A stretch of 64,000 nt of DNA, from assembly GCA_036250195.1 (NCBI GenBank), contig JAVHZZ010000004.1, positions 147,140,729 through 147,204,728 on the forward strand, written 5' to 3'. A program made the position numbers and the translations under genes. The DNA comes from Mixophyes australis. Lineage: Eukaryota > Chordata > Amphibia > Anura > Limnodynastidae. This document shows positions 42,860 to 54,639 of the stretch, one piece after another. Position 1 is the stretch's first letter; every line of letters begins with the position of its first letter. The notes below the pieces were generated by a model. It had not been told where the DNA came from. It searched no databases and was given only the letters and a program-made list of their open reading frames with translations.

Positions 42860-43375
42860 TAACATTCCTCTTCTGCTGTGTATCTCTGCAAATTTCTCCA
42901 TTGGCTCCCCATTCCCTTCAAAATACAAGTAGCTTACCCTAACTTTTAAAACCTCCCCCTATTATATCTCTGCTCTTGTCAAGAAATACTCACCCATTTG
43001 CCCACTCTGTTCTGTTAATGACCTTCACCTCTCTTCCTCTCCTGTCACCTACCTCACAATTCTGTCTTCATGACTTTACCCATGCTTCTCCCCACATTTG
43101 TAAATCCCTGTCCTGCCCAACCAGACTCACCCTCAACCTTTCAAGCGCTCCCTCAAAACTCACCTTTTCACAGTACCCTGCCACATCCTAAGAAAATTCC
43201 CTTCTTACACTCCACCTGTCCCATCCACAGCTTTCTCTTCATCCTTATTATGTCCATTTGCTACCACATCCCATTTGAAACAGCTTCCTCCTCTAGTCCA
43301 CCCAGCTGTTTCTCTTTCTTCCCTCTACCCCTATTATTTCTGTATACTTCCCTAATCCTCTTGAATGTTAACTGG
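42860..43375 (+). pseudogene. L2-type LINE C-terminal end
   Basis: LHWLPIPFKIQVAY, YSPICPLCSVNDLHLSSSPV-like codons and CPTRLTLNLSSAPSKLTFSQ in shifting frames: the 'LHWLP...RI.FKI..L.YK' C-terminal block of L2/CR1 elements after an internal deletion of the RT. Its last 320 bp are included in the tandem duplication that follows. Confidence 0.65.
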
Positions 43376-45180
43376 CTGTCACAATCAAGGGTTTGGGTGG
43401 ACCCATTTGGTCTGCTTAAATAGACGCTACCCTCCTTGAGGCGCAGAATCCAGAAATGGAGAGGAAGGTATTCACCAGGGACTCCCACAAGAAAGTTTGG
43501 ACTTCAAGGCTCCCTAACCTCAGATCAAGGTTCACAAGGAGGGCTGCAAGCTAGGCCAAGAGCAGAACAAGGTAACTGGAGTAAGACAGACGCTGATAGG
43601 AGAAATTGGGAAGAGATGTGAGAGTGTCTGGCAGAGCGATGATCTGCAGGTAGATATGGCACAGAGGTTTTATGGAGCTGGAAGCCCCTGCAGTCAAGAT
43701 CACAACGAGGTGTGATAATCTGCAGCTAGATAAGGCACAGAGGTCCTGAGGAGCTGGGAAACCCTGGAGTCAGGATCACCAGGAGGTGCGATAATCTGCT
43801 GCTTGGTGTGGCACAGGTAATTAACCCTCTACAGCAGGATAGTTAACTGTAGCATGGATGAGCAGGAAGCAGAGACTGATAGCAACACTCTGCAGCAGGA
43901 TAATAAACTGTAGCACTGGGGAGTATAAAGCAGAGACTGGTAGTAAACCTCTACAACAGGATAGTGACCTGTAGCATGAATGAGCAGGAAGCAGAGACTG
44001 GTAGTAACACTCTGCAGCAGGATAATGAACTGTAGCACTGGGGAGTATAAAGCAGAGACTGGTAGTAAACCTCTACAACAGGATAGTGAACTGTAGCATG
44101 GATGAGCAGGAAGCAGAGACTGGTAGTAACACTCTGCAGCAGGATAATGAACTGTAGCACTGCAGAGCATAAAGCAGAGACTGGTAGTAACCCTCTACAG
44201 CAGAATAGTGACCTGTAGCACAATTCTGTCTTCATGACTTTACCCATGCTTCTCCCCACATTAGTAAATCCCTGTCCTGCCCAACCAGACTCACCCTCAA
44301 CCTTTCAAGCGCTCCCTCAAAACTCACCTTTTCACAGTACCCTGCCACATCCTAAGAAAATTCCCTTCTTACACTCCACCTGTCCCATCCACAGCTTTCT
44401 CTTCATCCTTATTATGTCCATTTGCTACCACATCCCATTTGAAACAGCTTCCTCCTCTAGTCCACCCAGCTGTTTCTCTTTCTTCCCTCTACCCCTATTA
44501 TTTCTGTATACTTCCCCAATCCTCTTGAATGTTAACTGGCTGTCACAATCAAGGGTTTGGGTGGACCCATTTGGTCTGCTTAAATAGACGCTACCCTCCT
44601 TGAGGCGCAGAATCCAGAAATGGAGAGGAAGGTATTCACCAGGGACTCCCACAAGAAAGTTTGGACTTCAAGGCTCCCGAACCTCAGATCAAGGTTCACA
44701 AGGAGGGCTGCAAGCTAGGCCAAGAGCAGAACAAGGTAACTGGAGTAAGACAGACGCTGATAGGAGAAATTGGGAAGAGATGTGAGAGTGTCTGGCAGAG
44801 CGATGATCTGCAGGTAGATATGGCACAGAGGTTTTATGGAGCTGGAAGCCCCTGCAGTCAAGATCACAACGAGGTGTGATAATCTGCAGCTAGATAAGGC
44901 ACAGAAGTCCTGAGGAGCTGGGAAACCCTGGAGTCAGGATCACCAGGAGGTGCGATAATCTGCTGCTTGGTGTGGCACAGGTAATTAACCCTCTACAGCA
45001 GGATAGTTAACTGTAGCATGGATGAGCAGGAAGCAGAGACTGATAGCAACACTCTGCAGCAGGATAATAAACTGTAGCACTGGAGAGCATAAAGCAGAGC
45101 CTGGTAGTAACACTCTGCAGCAGGATAGTGACCTGTAGCATGAATGAGCAGGAAGCAAAGACTGGTAGTAACACTCTGCA
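43057..45180. repeat. 1,164-bp tandem duplication, very recent
   Basis: 43,057-44,220 is repeated from 44,221 to about 45,180 with a shift of exactly 1,164 bp. Copies differ at only a few bases (CATTTGTAAAT/CATTAGTAAAT; CTTCCCTAATC/CTTCCCCAATC; GCTCCCTAACC/GCTCCCGAACC). The unit spans the LINE 3' end, the start of a gypsy LTR and its minisatellite. The junction is at a shared CACAATTCTG. Confidence 0.93.
43800..44215. repeat. 61-bp repeat in 122-bp higher-order units
   Basis: Alternating 61-bp units: one has GGATGAGCAGGAAGCAGAGA, the other GGGGAGTATAAAGCAGAGAC, each preceded by GCAGCAGGATA and GAACTGTAGCA-like text. Identical types recur every 122 bp. A shorter version follows in the second copy (44,990-45,185). 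Confidence 0.88.
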
Positions 45181-45334
45181 GCAGCAAGTGTTCTGGAGCC
45201 AGACTAAAACACGTCTAGACAGGTGAGGAGACCTGAAGATCTGACACCCAGGTAAGGAGGCAGATGCTTTAAATAGACAAGGCTGACAGTCAATTAGCCA
45301 ATCAAGTGAAAGACGTGAGCTTTGAAAAGACCAG

Positions 45335-45510
45335 GGGGTAAATGTATCAAGCTGAGAGTTTTCCAGCTAGTTTGAAAAGTGGAGATGTTGCCTATAGCAA
45401 CCAATCAGATTCTAGTTATCATTTGGTAGAATGTACTAAATAAATGATAGCTAGAATCTGATTGGTTTTTCAAACCCGACGGAAAACTCTCAGCTTGATA
45501 CATTTACCCC
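45335..45510. mobile_element. 176-bp MITE with ~30-bp terminal inverted repeats
   Basis: Left end GGGGTAAATGTATCAAGCTG continuing AGAGTTTTCC; right end GGAAAACTCTCAGCTTGATA continuing CATTTACCCC: near-perfect inverted repeat. CAG flanks both sides (45,332-45,334 and 45,511-45,513), a candidate 3-bp duplication. Inner arms around CAATCAGATTCTAG also pair, so the whole can fold into one hairpin. No coding capacity. Confidence 0.88.
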
Positions 45511-45639
45511 CAGGTGTGCGCATGCTCAGTTCAGGCCGGCAAGATGGCGCCCGCTTGAGCGAGCCGCAGAGACCTGATGAGGAGAGGAGAGCAGCTGCAA
45601 GAGGTACGTGGGAGAGCTGGATCCCAAAGCAATTTTCCT

Positions 45640-46350
45640 ACTGAAAGGGCCATAGTGGCCTATATCATTTTACTATTCTTATGTCAAGCTCTGGCTTGGG
45701 CCTCTTCCATCTGGGAAATCAATGACCCTATATTAGATACCTGCGCTTCATTCATTTTGTCTTTCTGTAATATTTTTAATAAACCTGCACAGATTTATTC
45801 TGCTGTTTCCGGCATTCTAGGCTTCCACCATGGCTCTTGGACTGTAGGACAATATGTAATAAAATTACGCACATTTTCCTCTGAGCTGCAATGGAATAAA
45901 AAGGCATGGGTAGCAGTACTTTGGCATGGCAATTAAAGATGAGCTTGCCTGCAAGAAGTTACCTTCTTCTCTAGACAAGTTAATATCCTTGTGCAATTTA
46001 GTGGATATCCGCTTCCATGGCTATTTTCTATATTTTGTCCCAAGAAAAGGAACAGGAAAGATGGTCTACTATCACACTAGTAATACGCTTCCACAGTCCA
46101 CTTAATATGAACCAATGCAATTTGGCTGTTCTTGTTTCACTCCAGAGGAATAAGAGAGATAGGTTGATACATAATTTATGCATCTATTGTGCTGAATCAG
46201 GTCATTTGTATGTCTACTGTTCTAAGCTTTTGAAAAACAACCCTATTTTAGCTAGACATGGTTATTTTTCTTTATCAGTCACTCACAATTGCCTCCCAGG
46301 TGACCTTTTCTGCTCTTCTGGGCTCCAGCTCCTCATAGCACTGTGTCTGT
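45640..46350 (+). pseudogene. sushi-type gypsy gag fragment
   Basis: CQALAWASSIWEINDPIL, FILSFCNIFNKPAQIYSAVS, GILGFHHGSWTVGQYVIKLR and TFSSELQWNKKAWVAVLWHG match the capsid of sushi-ichi-type gypsy elements and of the domesticated PEG10/RTL family ('A..W....W......F...F...F', 'L.L.QG..SV..Y...FR.LA.E..W'). In other frames follow LDELISLC-like codons and a zinc knuckle CIYCAESGHLYVYC (CX2CX4HX4C) at about 46,180. Several stops separate the blocks. Not a domesticated gene. Confidence 0.78.
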
Positions 46351-46429
46351 GACCATTGTGACTAAACGCCTTTTACCTTTATAAAATCCAGTCTTCTTAA
46401 CCGCCATTGATGGTAGTCGGATTCCGTGT

Positions 46430-46610
46430 GGCATAATGCACAGTACAGTTCTCTTACCCTTCACATTGGGGCTCTTTATAAAGAGAATATTACGTTTTTG
46501 GTAATTCCTCGTACTACCAGTTTAATCATCCTGGGTCTTCTCTGGCTGCTGTTACATTTACCACATATTGTTTGGTCTAATGCACTAAATTTTAGCCTGC
46601 GTGCCTAATG
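46430..46610 (+). pseudogene. gypsy protease-region fragment
   Basis: LTLHIGALYKENITFLVIPR, TTSLIILGLLWLLLHLPHIV, WSNALNFSLR: the 'ILG.PWL..H.P.I.W' end of sushi-type gypsy protease. The DSG active site upstream is not readable. Confidence 0.65.
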
Positions 46611-46734
46611 TCATTCTCATTGTACTAATAAGGTAATACCTCTACAAGAAGTATCCATCTTGTTCATTTCTATCGTGCCTATGACTGCACCAATACTCTA
46701 ATTTTCAGGATGTCTTCAATAAGACATATGGAAT

Positions 46735-47034
46735 TGTCCCATTGTCCTTCTTTCTGGGAAAAAGCCTCCTCGTAGCCGTGTTTATCCTTGTTCTCTCCCT
46801 GAAACCCATGTCATGTCTGAATATATTAAAGACAATCTTCAATGTGGCTTCTTTAGATCTTCTTCCTCGCTGACAGGTGCAGGATATTTTATTCTAAAAA
46901 AAGATGTAAGTTTATGGACATACATTGACTTCCAGGGTCTCAATTCAGTCACCATAAAAAAATCATTATCCACTAACTCTTATCATTGAGCTGTTGGATC
47001 ACATTAAAGAAGCCACAATTTTTACTAAGATAGA
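46735..47034 (+). pseudogene. gypsy reverse transcriptase, N-terminal part
   Basis: RVYPLSLPETHAMSEYIKDN, LQCGFFRSSSSLTGAGYFIL, KKDVSLWTYIDFQGLNSVTI: standard 'G.IR.S.SP..A...FV.KKDG..R.C.DYR.LN..T'. It stops at TKID where the solo LTR is inserted. After the LTR the sequence resumes at the thumb, so the YxDD palm is deleted. Confidence 0.78.
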
Positions 47035-47649
47035 TGTTACGGTTAATAATACCATAGGAACCACTGGCTGGTATTTTCGTAACTAAACATGAATGACTTC
47101 ACTGCGTGGGATGCGCAGGTCGAGGTTCTCCAAGTTAGTCATTAGCGCAGTGGGAAGTAGAACAGGAATGGTTGAACGATCCGGGTCAAAGCCAAACAGT
47201 AGTGCAGTAGACTGGGATAATCAGAAGAGGCGTCAGGAACAAGCAGAAGGTCAATACCAATCGAGTTGTGCAGAACCAATTCAGAATCCAGGAGAATTAG
47301 CCAAGGAACAAGCTAGAAGTCAGCAAACACAGGAGACTGGAGAATACAGGAAGTGCTGGAGCTGGGGTGAACCAATACTTGGGCACCCTTATGGTGCCAG
47401 TGTGTTCCTTATATAGGGAGAATAGAGAGCTGATTCTGCGGTCAAAACACAGCTGACAGCCGACAGGAAGCCACAGAAGAGTGTCCCTTTGCCTAGCAAA
47501 GGGACACAAATGTTATTGCGCATGCGCGAGCAGCGAGCCAACACAGGGCTGGAACCGCGTCCCATTGCTAGGCAACGAGATGCGAACAGCAGAACAAGGA
47601 GGGTGACTGTCCCCTGCACCTAAGAGGAGTGCAGGGATTGCGCCTGACA
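47035..47649. mobile_element. 615-bp solo LTR inside gypsy RT
   Basis: Begins TGTTACGGTTAATAATACC and ends GATTGCGCCTGACA. Flanked by ATAGA (47,030-47,034) and CTAGA (47,650-47,654), a 5-bp duplication with one mismatch. GC-rich end with GCGCATGCGCGAGCAGCG and an inverted pair CCTTTGCTAGGC-like. No coding region. Confidence 0.72.
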
Positions 47650-48157
47650 CTAGACCTCTGTGGAGCATATAATCTCATCTGCATATATAAGGGGGATGTG
47701 CGGAAATCTCCAATCCAACATTTTCTTGGCTTACCGAACTACTACCGATAATTTATTTGAGGAACCCCAATAATTGCCCTAACTCAAAAGGGATGTACTG
47801 CCAAAAAGTGCAGCTTCTGCAATTAAGGTATTTGTCTCTCTTAAGCAAGCATTCTCCACTGTACCAGTTCTCAAGCAACCTGATACATTCCATCCATTCT
47901 TCCTGGAAGTTGATGCATCCTCTGACAGAATAGGAGCTATTCTTTCCCAGAGGTCTACTACAGGGATGCTACACCCTTGCAACTTCTTTTTTCACAAATG
48001 AAAAATGAAAGCTTTGGTGGACTGGAAGGGTTATAGTCTGGAGGAACGTGCTTGCATTGATGCAATAGATGTTCATGCTCCCATTCTTTTAAATAATACC
48101 AGCTGATGTTTCCCAAGAAACCTTTTGTTGGTGTTCACCCTTAAAAGGGGGGTTACT
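47650..48157 (+). pseudogene. gypsy RT thumb / RNase H fragment and polypurine tract
   Basis: VRNLQSNIFLAYRTTTDNLF, AIKVFVSLKQAFSTVPVLKQ, PDTFHPFFLEVDASSDRIGA, ILSQRSTTGMLHPCNFFS: RT thumb ('LGF.NYYR.F'), 'F..LK.AF..APVL..PD', then the RNase H 'EVDAS..G.GAVLSQ' with its Asp. Degenerate beyond 48,010. CTTAAAAGGGGGGTTAC just before TGTCACAAGC at 48,158 is a plausible polypurine tract next to an LTR start. The integrase is missing. Confidence 0.72.
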
Positions 48158-48200
48158 GTCACAAGCAGGACCTTCCATGCACTTACACATTTTCTTCCAG
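48158..48200 (+). repeat. gypsy LTR start (truncated)
   Basis: TGTCACAAGCAGGACCTTCC follows the polypurine-like tract. It resembles 37,361 (TGTCACATGTGGGACCGTCC). The LTR is not traceable beyond a few dozen bases. Confidence 0.5.
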
Positions 48201-50610
48201 ATTATTATTTTTCATGCTGACAGCACTGAAGAATGGGTATGATTTAGAGTTTAACAAAAGTCCATTTTGGTAGTGTATATAAATGAACAAAAAAATGCAT
48301 CTCTATTTATATTTGTGTGCATCTTAGAGGTGGAATGATGGCGAGTAAGATGAAGATGCGTTTACATGTAAATGTTGCACACTTCCTGAAAACGTGAACA
48401 AATTAGACTTGGACGATTCTTCTTATAGGGTGTATCTTTTGTGGGTATCTGAGGCCTGGTGTAAAGATACTTAATGATGATTATGATGACAACAGAATCA
48501 CTATCTAGCCACATATGATTGAATGTTTGCTTATTGACATCTCCAACTGCAAGTAATTAATTCATTAGTATTGCAGTTTTATTATGTCAAGTTGTGGCTG
48601 TTTATTTGGATTCTTATATTTCATTTACATTTGGACTACTGCAGAAAAAAATATTCCCACTGGATTTTTTAAGTAAATGATGAATCTGGGGGCTTTGCAT
48701 TACATTATATTTTATATGGAAATTGCAACTTGTTCACTAAGGCTCATTTATAAATGAGCATAAGTGCATATGTGCATTAGGAATTCTGTCTTGCGACATG
48801 ATCCTAGTTTTGTCCAAATGTACTTGTTTTTAAAGGGAAGTGCAATCATTTTTGCACCTTAGGGAGGGAGGAGTTAGATGGACTACAGGTGATTCTTGCT
48901 GAATGCATGAGTGTGTCCACTCTTTCTCCCACGTACAAAAATAAGATTTTGTTATTTTACTCTTTTCACCATGTGCATTTTAAGGTAAGTCTGCAGAAAA
49001 TAATGCTCTATAACACCATTAATATTATACAAGAATTTCCCAATGTACTGCTATTAGCAATTTGTGCAGTTTCTTCATTTCTTTTACACTTAATTCTCTG
49101 TAACTCCACTTATATTAGTTTTATGGTACATTTCTGACTTTTAATGTCAATATATTTTCCTTAATGTTAATTCCATTTTATTTTATTTTCTTGGTATTAT
49201 ATTTAATTTTAATATTCTTTTATGAGTCAAACTTTACATTCTCTTCAAGTCCTTCAATTTTATTTGCTCGTTATGATCTTTAATTTTCTTTCATCTGCAT
49301 GTTATTTCATTTTAAAGTCGACATAGTTTTTCACTTATCATTTTAATTTCAGATCTTTTTAAACCATTTGCTGCAATATCTTTTTTCATCCTGCTCAAGC
49401 TTACTAATGAAGTGGTTAACTAAAACCAGGTGGAAAAATTAGAAACAACAAATGCAAATTATCTATATGTTTTGCCCTTATTTTGGTTTTCCTCAATATC
49501 CTTCCACAAGGAGTGATACTCAGTAAATATACATTCTTCTTCTGTCTGCAGAAAAAATTGCAGATCTCAACTTTTGTGATAATTGCTTTATTCCCCTAAA
49601 TAATATACTTGGATAAGTCAAATAAATTTTAACCTCTTGAGTGCTAATGGATAAGTGGGATGTGCCCTCTGAAGTGCTAAGGATAATTCCCCTTATCCTC
49701 TGCCTTTAGATGACACTGATCTGTGAGTTTTCTGATGCTCTCTGAGGAAAGCAAACTTTCCACCATTAGAAAGTTTGTGTGTGTCTGCACAGTGCATTAA
49801 AGTCTATGGGGAATGTCAGGGACAGGGAGAGACTCATTTAGAGCCTTTGGGTCTGATTCATCTTTAAACTCATCCTACATGCAAGTTGTGTTTTTAAAAT
49901 GAGCACAGCATTTGAGCATACATGTGCCCATATTAAAATCCAAGTGAAACTGGGTATGAAATACGCTCTGCCTAACATTACTTGTTGTATTGTTGAAGTC
50001 AGATAATTGGATGAGGTCATTCTAAATTAATAAATGCCAATTGTAATGTTTTCCTGTACGATTTTGATTCATATGCAATGGCGTACTTTGGATATACAAT
50101 CGTATAGGAAAACAAAGTAAATACTGTACACTTACAGTCACACCTACATTTGTAAATAATTCACTTATAATAAAGTTTCCAACTCACATTCTTTTATTAT
50201 TAATATAAAAGACTTAGAGATTTATTATACAAAGGTAAAGCTACATTAAAGATATTTAGGTTTGAGATCAAAAAAAATGTATTGTGTTTAGTCTTATATT
50301 AATCCACAGTTTATCAGTAGGAATCCGGTATCTTCGGCTTAGTCATCGCCCATTGCAATCGTTAATATAATTAGTATAAGATTAATACTCAAAATGCTCT
50401 GTACTGAATATGTTAATAGGTGAGTTTAAACTGTGAATTCCATAAAGTGAGTGCAGCCTGAAAAAGTCCTGTAACCGAGAATGGGAGGAAGTGATGAGAG
50501 TGGAAAAGAGACGCAGATCTTGTGCAGAATGGAAGTGTCGAGTTGGGAGATATTTTGAGACAAGTGAGGAGATGTATGTTGGTGCAATTTTGTTGATGGC
50601 ATTGTATGTT
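48200..50610. other. AT-rich sequence, nothing recognised
   Basis: About 2.4 kb with only short chance frames (the longest is 82 codons at 48,889). No repeat or motif I can name. Confidence 0.5.
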
Positions 50611-50959
50611 AGTATTAGAGATGGGCGGGCTCGGTTCCCCGAGAACCGAACCCACCCGAACTTTGGCTATCCTCGGTACTCTCCCGCCCGCTCGGAATCC
50701 AAATCAAGGCCGAACGTCATCGTGACGTCGTCGGATCTCGGGGCTCGGTTCTCGCGATACTTGAAGATTATAAATACACGCCTCCACAGCAATCCATCGC
50801 CATTTGACAGAGGGAGAGAGCAGGGTGTAGTCACAGGCTGATTAGAGCAGGGACAGAGAATACAATATTCTGATTCCAATTCTGCTAACAAAAATCGCTA
50901 GAGAAGAGAGGAGGATAGAGGGTTTTTTTTTTATTTTCAATATTTGGCACTCAAAGTGC

Positions 50960-51560
50960 TTTTTGGGTGTCCCCCATTATTTTGCCTAAATATTTCTGGC
51001 TGTCAAAATTACTATCTGTCAGCAGTATCTACCAAATAATTTTTAGCACTCCCCAGTGCTTTTGGGGTGTCCCCCATAATTGTGCATAAATATTTCTGGC
51101 TGTCAAAATTACTATCTGTCAGCAGTATCTACCAAATAATTTTTAGCACTCCCCAGTGCTTTTGGGGTGTCCCCCATAATTGTGCATAAATATTTCTGGC
51201 TGTCAAAATTTCTATCTGTCAGCAGTATCTACTAAATAATTTTTAGCACTCCCCAGTGCTTTTGGGGTGTCCCCCATAATTGTACATAAATATTTCTGGC
51301 TGTCAAAATTACTATCTGTCAGCAGTATCCACCAAATAATTTTTAGCACTCCCCAGTGCTTTTGGGGTGTCCCCCATAATTGTGCATAAATATTTCTGGT
51401 TGTCCAAATTACTATCTATCAGCAGTATCTACCAAATAATTTTTAGCACTCCCCAGTGCTTTTGGGGTGTCCCCATAATTGTGCATAAATATTTCTGGAT
51501 GTCAAAATTACTATCTGTTAGCAGTATCTACCAAAAATTTTTTAGAACTACAAGTGCTTT
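50960..51560. repeat. 100-bp tandem repeat in hAT 5' leader
   Basis: Six units of exactly 100 bp with GTGCTTTTGGGGTGTCCCCC, ATAATTGTGCATAAATATTT and CTGTCAGCAGTATCTACC. Few differences between units. Confidence 0.93.
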
Positions 51561-51569
51561 GGGCTGAGA

Positions 51570-54336
51570 ATGGATTCAAAGCAGTCCACATATGAGCAGA
51601 ATGAGCAACCAGGTTCTGTCACCAGTCCTGATGTTAGTGTTCCCAGTACGTCATCTGGGCAAGGCGATGTCAAACTACACAGTGTTTCGAAATCAGTCCA
51701 AAAAACACACACCAAATTTTTTTTTACTGTGTTGAAGCGAAAAAGAAGTGTTACTGAGCAAAAGTTAAGTGACGATAAAAACAAAATTGCCAACATGCCA
51801 TTCTACACACGCAGTGGCAAAGAGAGAATGAGGCCTTCACCTTTGTCTACTAGTGGCAGATCCCAAAAAGTTACCGAGCCTACAATTGGTGCACAACTAC
51901 TGTTACGCGTCAAAGCCGAACTGCAAGATAACAGTAAGGCATTAGAGGATAATGTTTGTTTTGATTCACAAATGACACCAATCCCTGTGGAGAGTCCATC
52001 CAACAGTGGGATGTCTAATCATGAGCATTCTGCTGATGTGTGCATTAATAGCCTGAGTGTAGCCGGTGATACCCAAATTGAGGATGCCACTTTGGAATTA
52101 GAAGAGGATGAGGGGGAGATTTGTGTAGGCGATGAGGGCACTATTGAGGATGTTGATGAGGTTATTTGTGTAAGTCCTGCACCAGTGGCAGCAGTTCTGG
52201 CACGTGACAAGAAAAAGGCCATTGTCATGCCTGGGCATAAAACAAAAAAATCCACTTCTTATGTGTGGAATTATTTCTACCCAAATCCAGACAACAATTG
52301 TATAGCCATTTGTAGGGTATGTCAAGCCACAGTCAGTCGAGGAAGGGACCTTACCATCTTGGAACCTCGTCTATGTTAAGCCATTTAACGAGAGTTCATG
52401 GCAAAGTGTTGGGAAAAGCTGAAAGTTCTTCCCCAAAAATTACAAGCACTCCATCATCAGCTAAGATCCTCCGGTCACCGAAATCCCGACGGCTACAAAA
52501 TACACCCACCACACCATCCTCATCAATATCCTCAGAAACACTCGGAGTTAGCCCGGCATCCCACTTATTAAGGTTGGATGACTCCTGCACTATTATTGAT
52601 TCCTCTGAAGAAAGTGTTAGTCTCACTGCTGCTGCTGGGGGTGAATCGTCAGCCCAGAGGCAGGTCAAGAAAATGAGCAGTCCTACATTTCAGCAATTAA
52701 CTGTGAAACAATCATTTGCTAGGGGAAGCAAATATGACAGCAGTCACCCAGTCGCCAAGCGAATCACAGACGCCATGGCTGTAATGTTAGTGTTAGATCT
52801 GCGTCCAATCTCCACAATAAACGCAGCTAGTTTTTCACAGTTAATTGAGGTTTTGTGTCCGCGTTACAGAATTCCATCGCAAAACCATTTCTCCCGTAAA
52901 GCAATTCCACAACTATACCAAAAAGTGTGTAAAAATGTAGAGATTGCGCTAAAAAATGCCATTCTGCCCACTGTCCACTTAACCTCAGATATGTGGACAA
53001 GTGTAAGTGTGCAAACCAAAAACTATATGACTGTGAGAGGCCACTGGGTTGGTCATTCACCTTCACCAGCAGGAACAGCAGCAGCATTTACACCACCATG
53101 TAACATTTGTCACAGGCAGGCCACTCACTAACAGGCATACAGCTGACAATTTGTTACGCAAACTGAGAGATGTGATTGATAAATGGCTTATACCATTTGG
53201 ACTCTTCCCAGGGTGTGTCATTTCTGATAACGCCAACAATATAGTGCGAGCATTACAGCTGGGTGATTTCCAACACATTCCCTGTTTTTCTCACACCATT
53301 AACTTGGTGGTGCACAGCTTCCTATGAAATAACCGTGAGGTGCAGGAGATGCTTTCGGTGGCCCGTAAAATTTCAGGCCATTTCAGGCATTCAGCCACAG
53401 CATGTAGGCGATTACAGCAGCTCCAAGAGCAGTTTAACTTGCCCTGCCACCAACTTAAGCAAGAGGTGGTAACTAGGTGGAATTCCACCCTGTACATGCT
53501 TCAGAGGATGGAGGAACAGCGCAAAGCCATCCAGGCATATTGCACAAGCCATGACATTGGGAAAGGAGGGGGGGGTGTATTTTACTTTTGCACAGTGGGG
53601 AATCCTTTTAGTGCTGTGCAAGGTGCTGAAACCATTTGAAGTTGTGACATGTGAGTGAGTGCGGACTCTGCTAGCTTGAGCCAAGTCATTCCTTTAATTA
53701 GACTATTGGAGAAGCAGCTTGAGAAACTGAAGGAGGAGATGAAACAAAGCAATTCCGCAAAGTATGTTGGCCTTGTAGATCAAGTACTTAATTCGCTTCG
53801 CAATTATCCAAGAGTTATTAAAATCTTGATCTCGGATCACTACGTTTTGGCCACTGTGCTTGATCCAAGGTTTAAGACCTACATTGAGTTTTTGCTTCAA
53901 AATGAGCGAGATGTGAACTTTTGCAAGGAGCTATTGCTCTGCAAATTGTCCGCTGAACTGTGCCTTTGCTTGAAGACATGTCCTCCTTCAGTTTCTCAAG
54001 CAGCTGCTGCTCGTAAAAATTTTAATTTTCAAAAGCTAAGCAGGGAAGACGCAGGGGGCAGACCAAAACAGTTTAACATCTGGGCTGGTTTGAAAGATTT
54101 TTTTAAAAAAATGTGTGACCTTGCCCATAACTCCATCCAATCCGAGTATTAACATGCAAAGGATGGTGGAGGATTATTTTCAAGAGGTAATTGGTATGGA
54201 AATGTCAGACAGTCCCTTTCCTTACTGGGAAGAAAAGCAGGCCATTTGGAAACCCATGTACAAACTTGCTTTGCAATACCTAAGTTGCCCACCCTCCAGT
54301 GTGTATACTGAGTATTCAGCACTGCCGGGAACCTAG
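51570..54336 (+). pseudogene. hAT transposase with BED zinc finger, broken
   Basis: 51,570-52,379: Ser/Asp-rich N-terminus, acidic block, then TSYVWNYFYPNPDNNCIAIC and RVCQATVSRGRDL, the first half of a BED finger. A frameshift near 52,350 leads to LGTSSMLSHLTRVHG (second half, H...H) in 52,319-53,131. Then LTVKQSFARGSKYDSSHPVA, LRPISTINAASFSQLIEVLC, TVHLTSDMWTSVSVQ (first catalytic Asp). Another frame gives CVISDNANNIVRALQLGDFQ (second Asp) and PCFSHTINLVVHSFL; another gives QEVVTRWNSTLYMLQRMEEQ. At 53,655-54,120: VIPLIRLLEKQLEKLKEEMK, ATVLDPRFKTYIEFL. hATC block at 54,150-54,336: YWEEKQAIWKPMYKLALQYL, SCPPSSVYTEYSALPG, missing bases where VFS belongs. At least five frame breaks. Confidence 0.9.
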
Positions 54337-54339
54337 TCA

Positions 54340-54560
54340 GTGATTGCCATAGGAGGTTACTTCCAAAAAAGTGTGGAGAAAACGATGTTCATAAAAATGA
54401 ACTACATCTTCCACGAGGAAGGCCTTCACCATCAAAGACATCCAAGCACTGACAGTTCTCTAATGGCGGATTCAAGCGGAGATGAATTGATAGTCTGTGA
54501 TGATGATGTACACACTGATTAGGGTGAGGATGAAGCTGAAGATGATGACCATAACATCTT
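54340..54560 (+). pseudogene. hAT transposase C-terminal tail
   Basis: Frame continues KTMFIKMNYIFHE, then SSGDELIVCDDDVHTD, a TAG at about 54,520, and GEDEAEDDDHNI. Same acidic tail as at 4.05-4.11 kb and, in a different version, at the end of the 207-codon protein at 8.1-8.2 kb. Confidence 0.75.
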
Positions 54561-54639
54561 TTTAAAACTTTCTATATAAGTGTAGGGTGTAATGTACCCC
54601 CAAATAGGAAAGGGACTTAGGTCATTTCTATATCATGTA

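Larger units (their letters stand above)
43376..45600 (+). repeat. gypsy-type LTR, expanded by duplication
   Basis: Starts TGTCACAATCAAGGGTTTGG at 43,378 (repeated at 44,542). It contains a minisatellite and ends somewhere before the gag codons at about 45,640; near the end are GCGCATGCTCAGTTC and GCAAGATGGCGCCCGCTTG. A MITE is inserted at 45,335. Exact right end and primer site not identified. Confidence 0.55.

Noticed and set aside
45640..45936. Domesticated PEG10/RTL-like gag gene
   Set aside because: The frame is short, followed by stops, and lies in order with protease, RT and RNase H remnants of a gypsy element.
48889..49137. 82-codon hydrophobic frame
   Set aside because: Looks like AT-rich chance sequence with Phe/Leu/Ile codons; no motif or signal.
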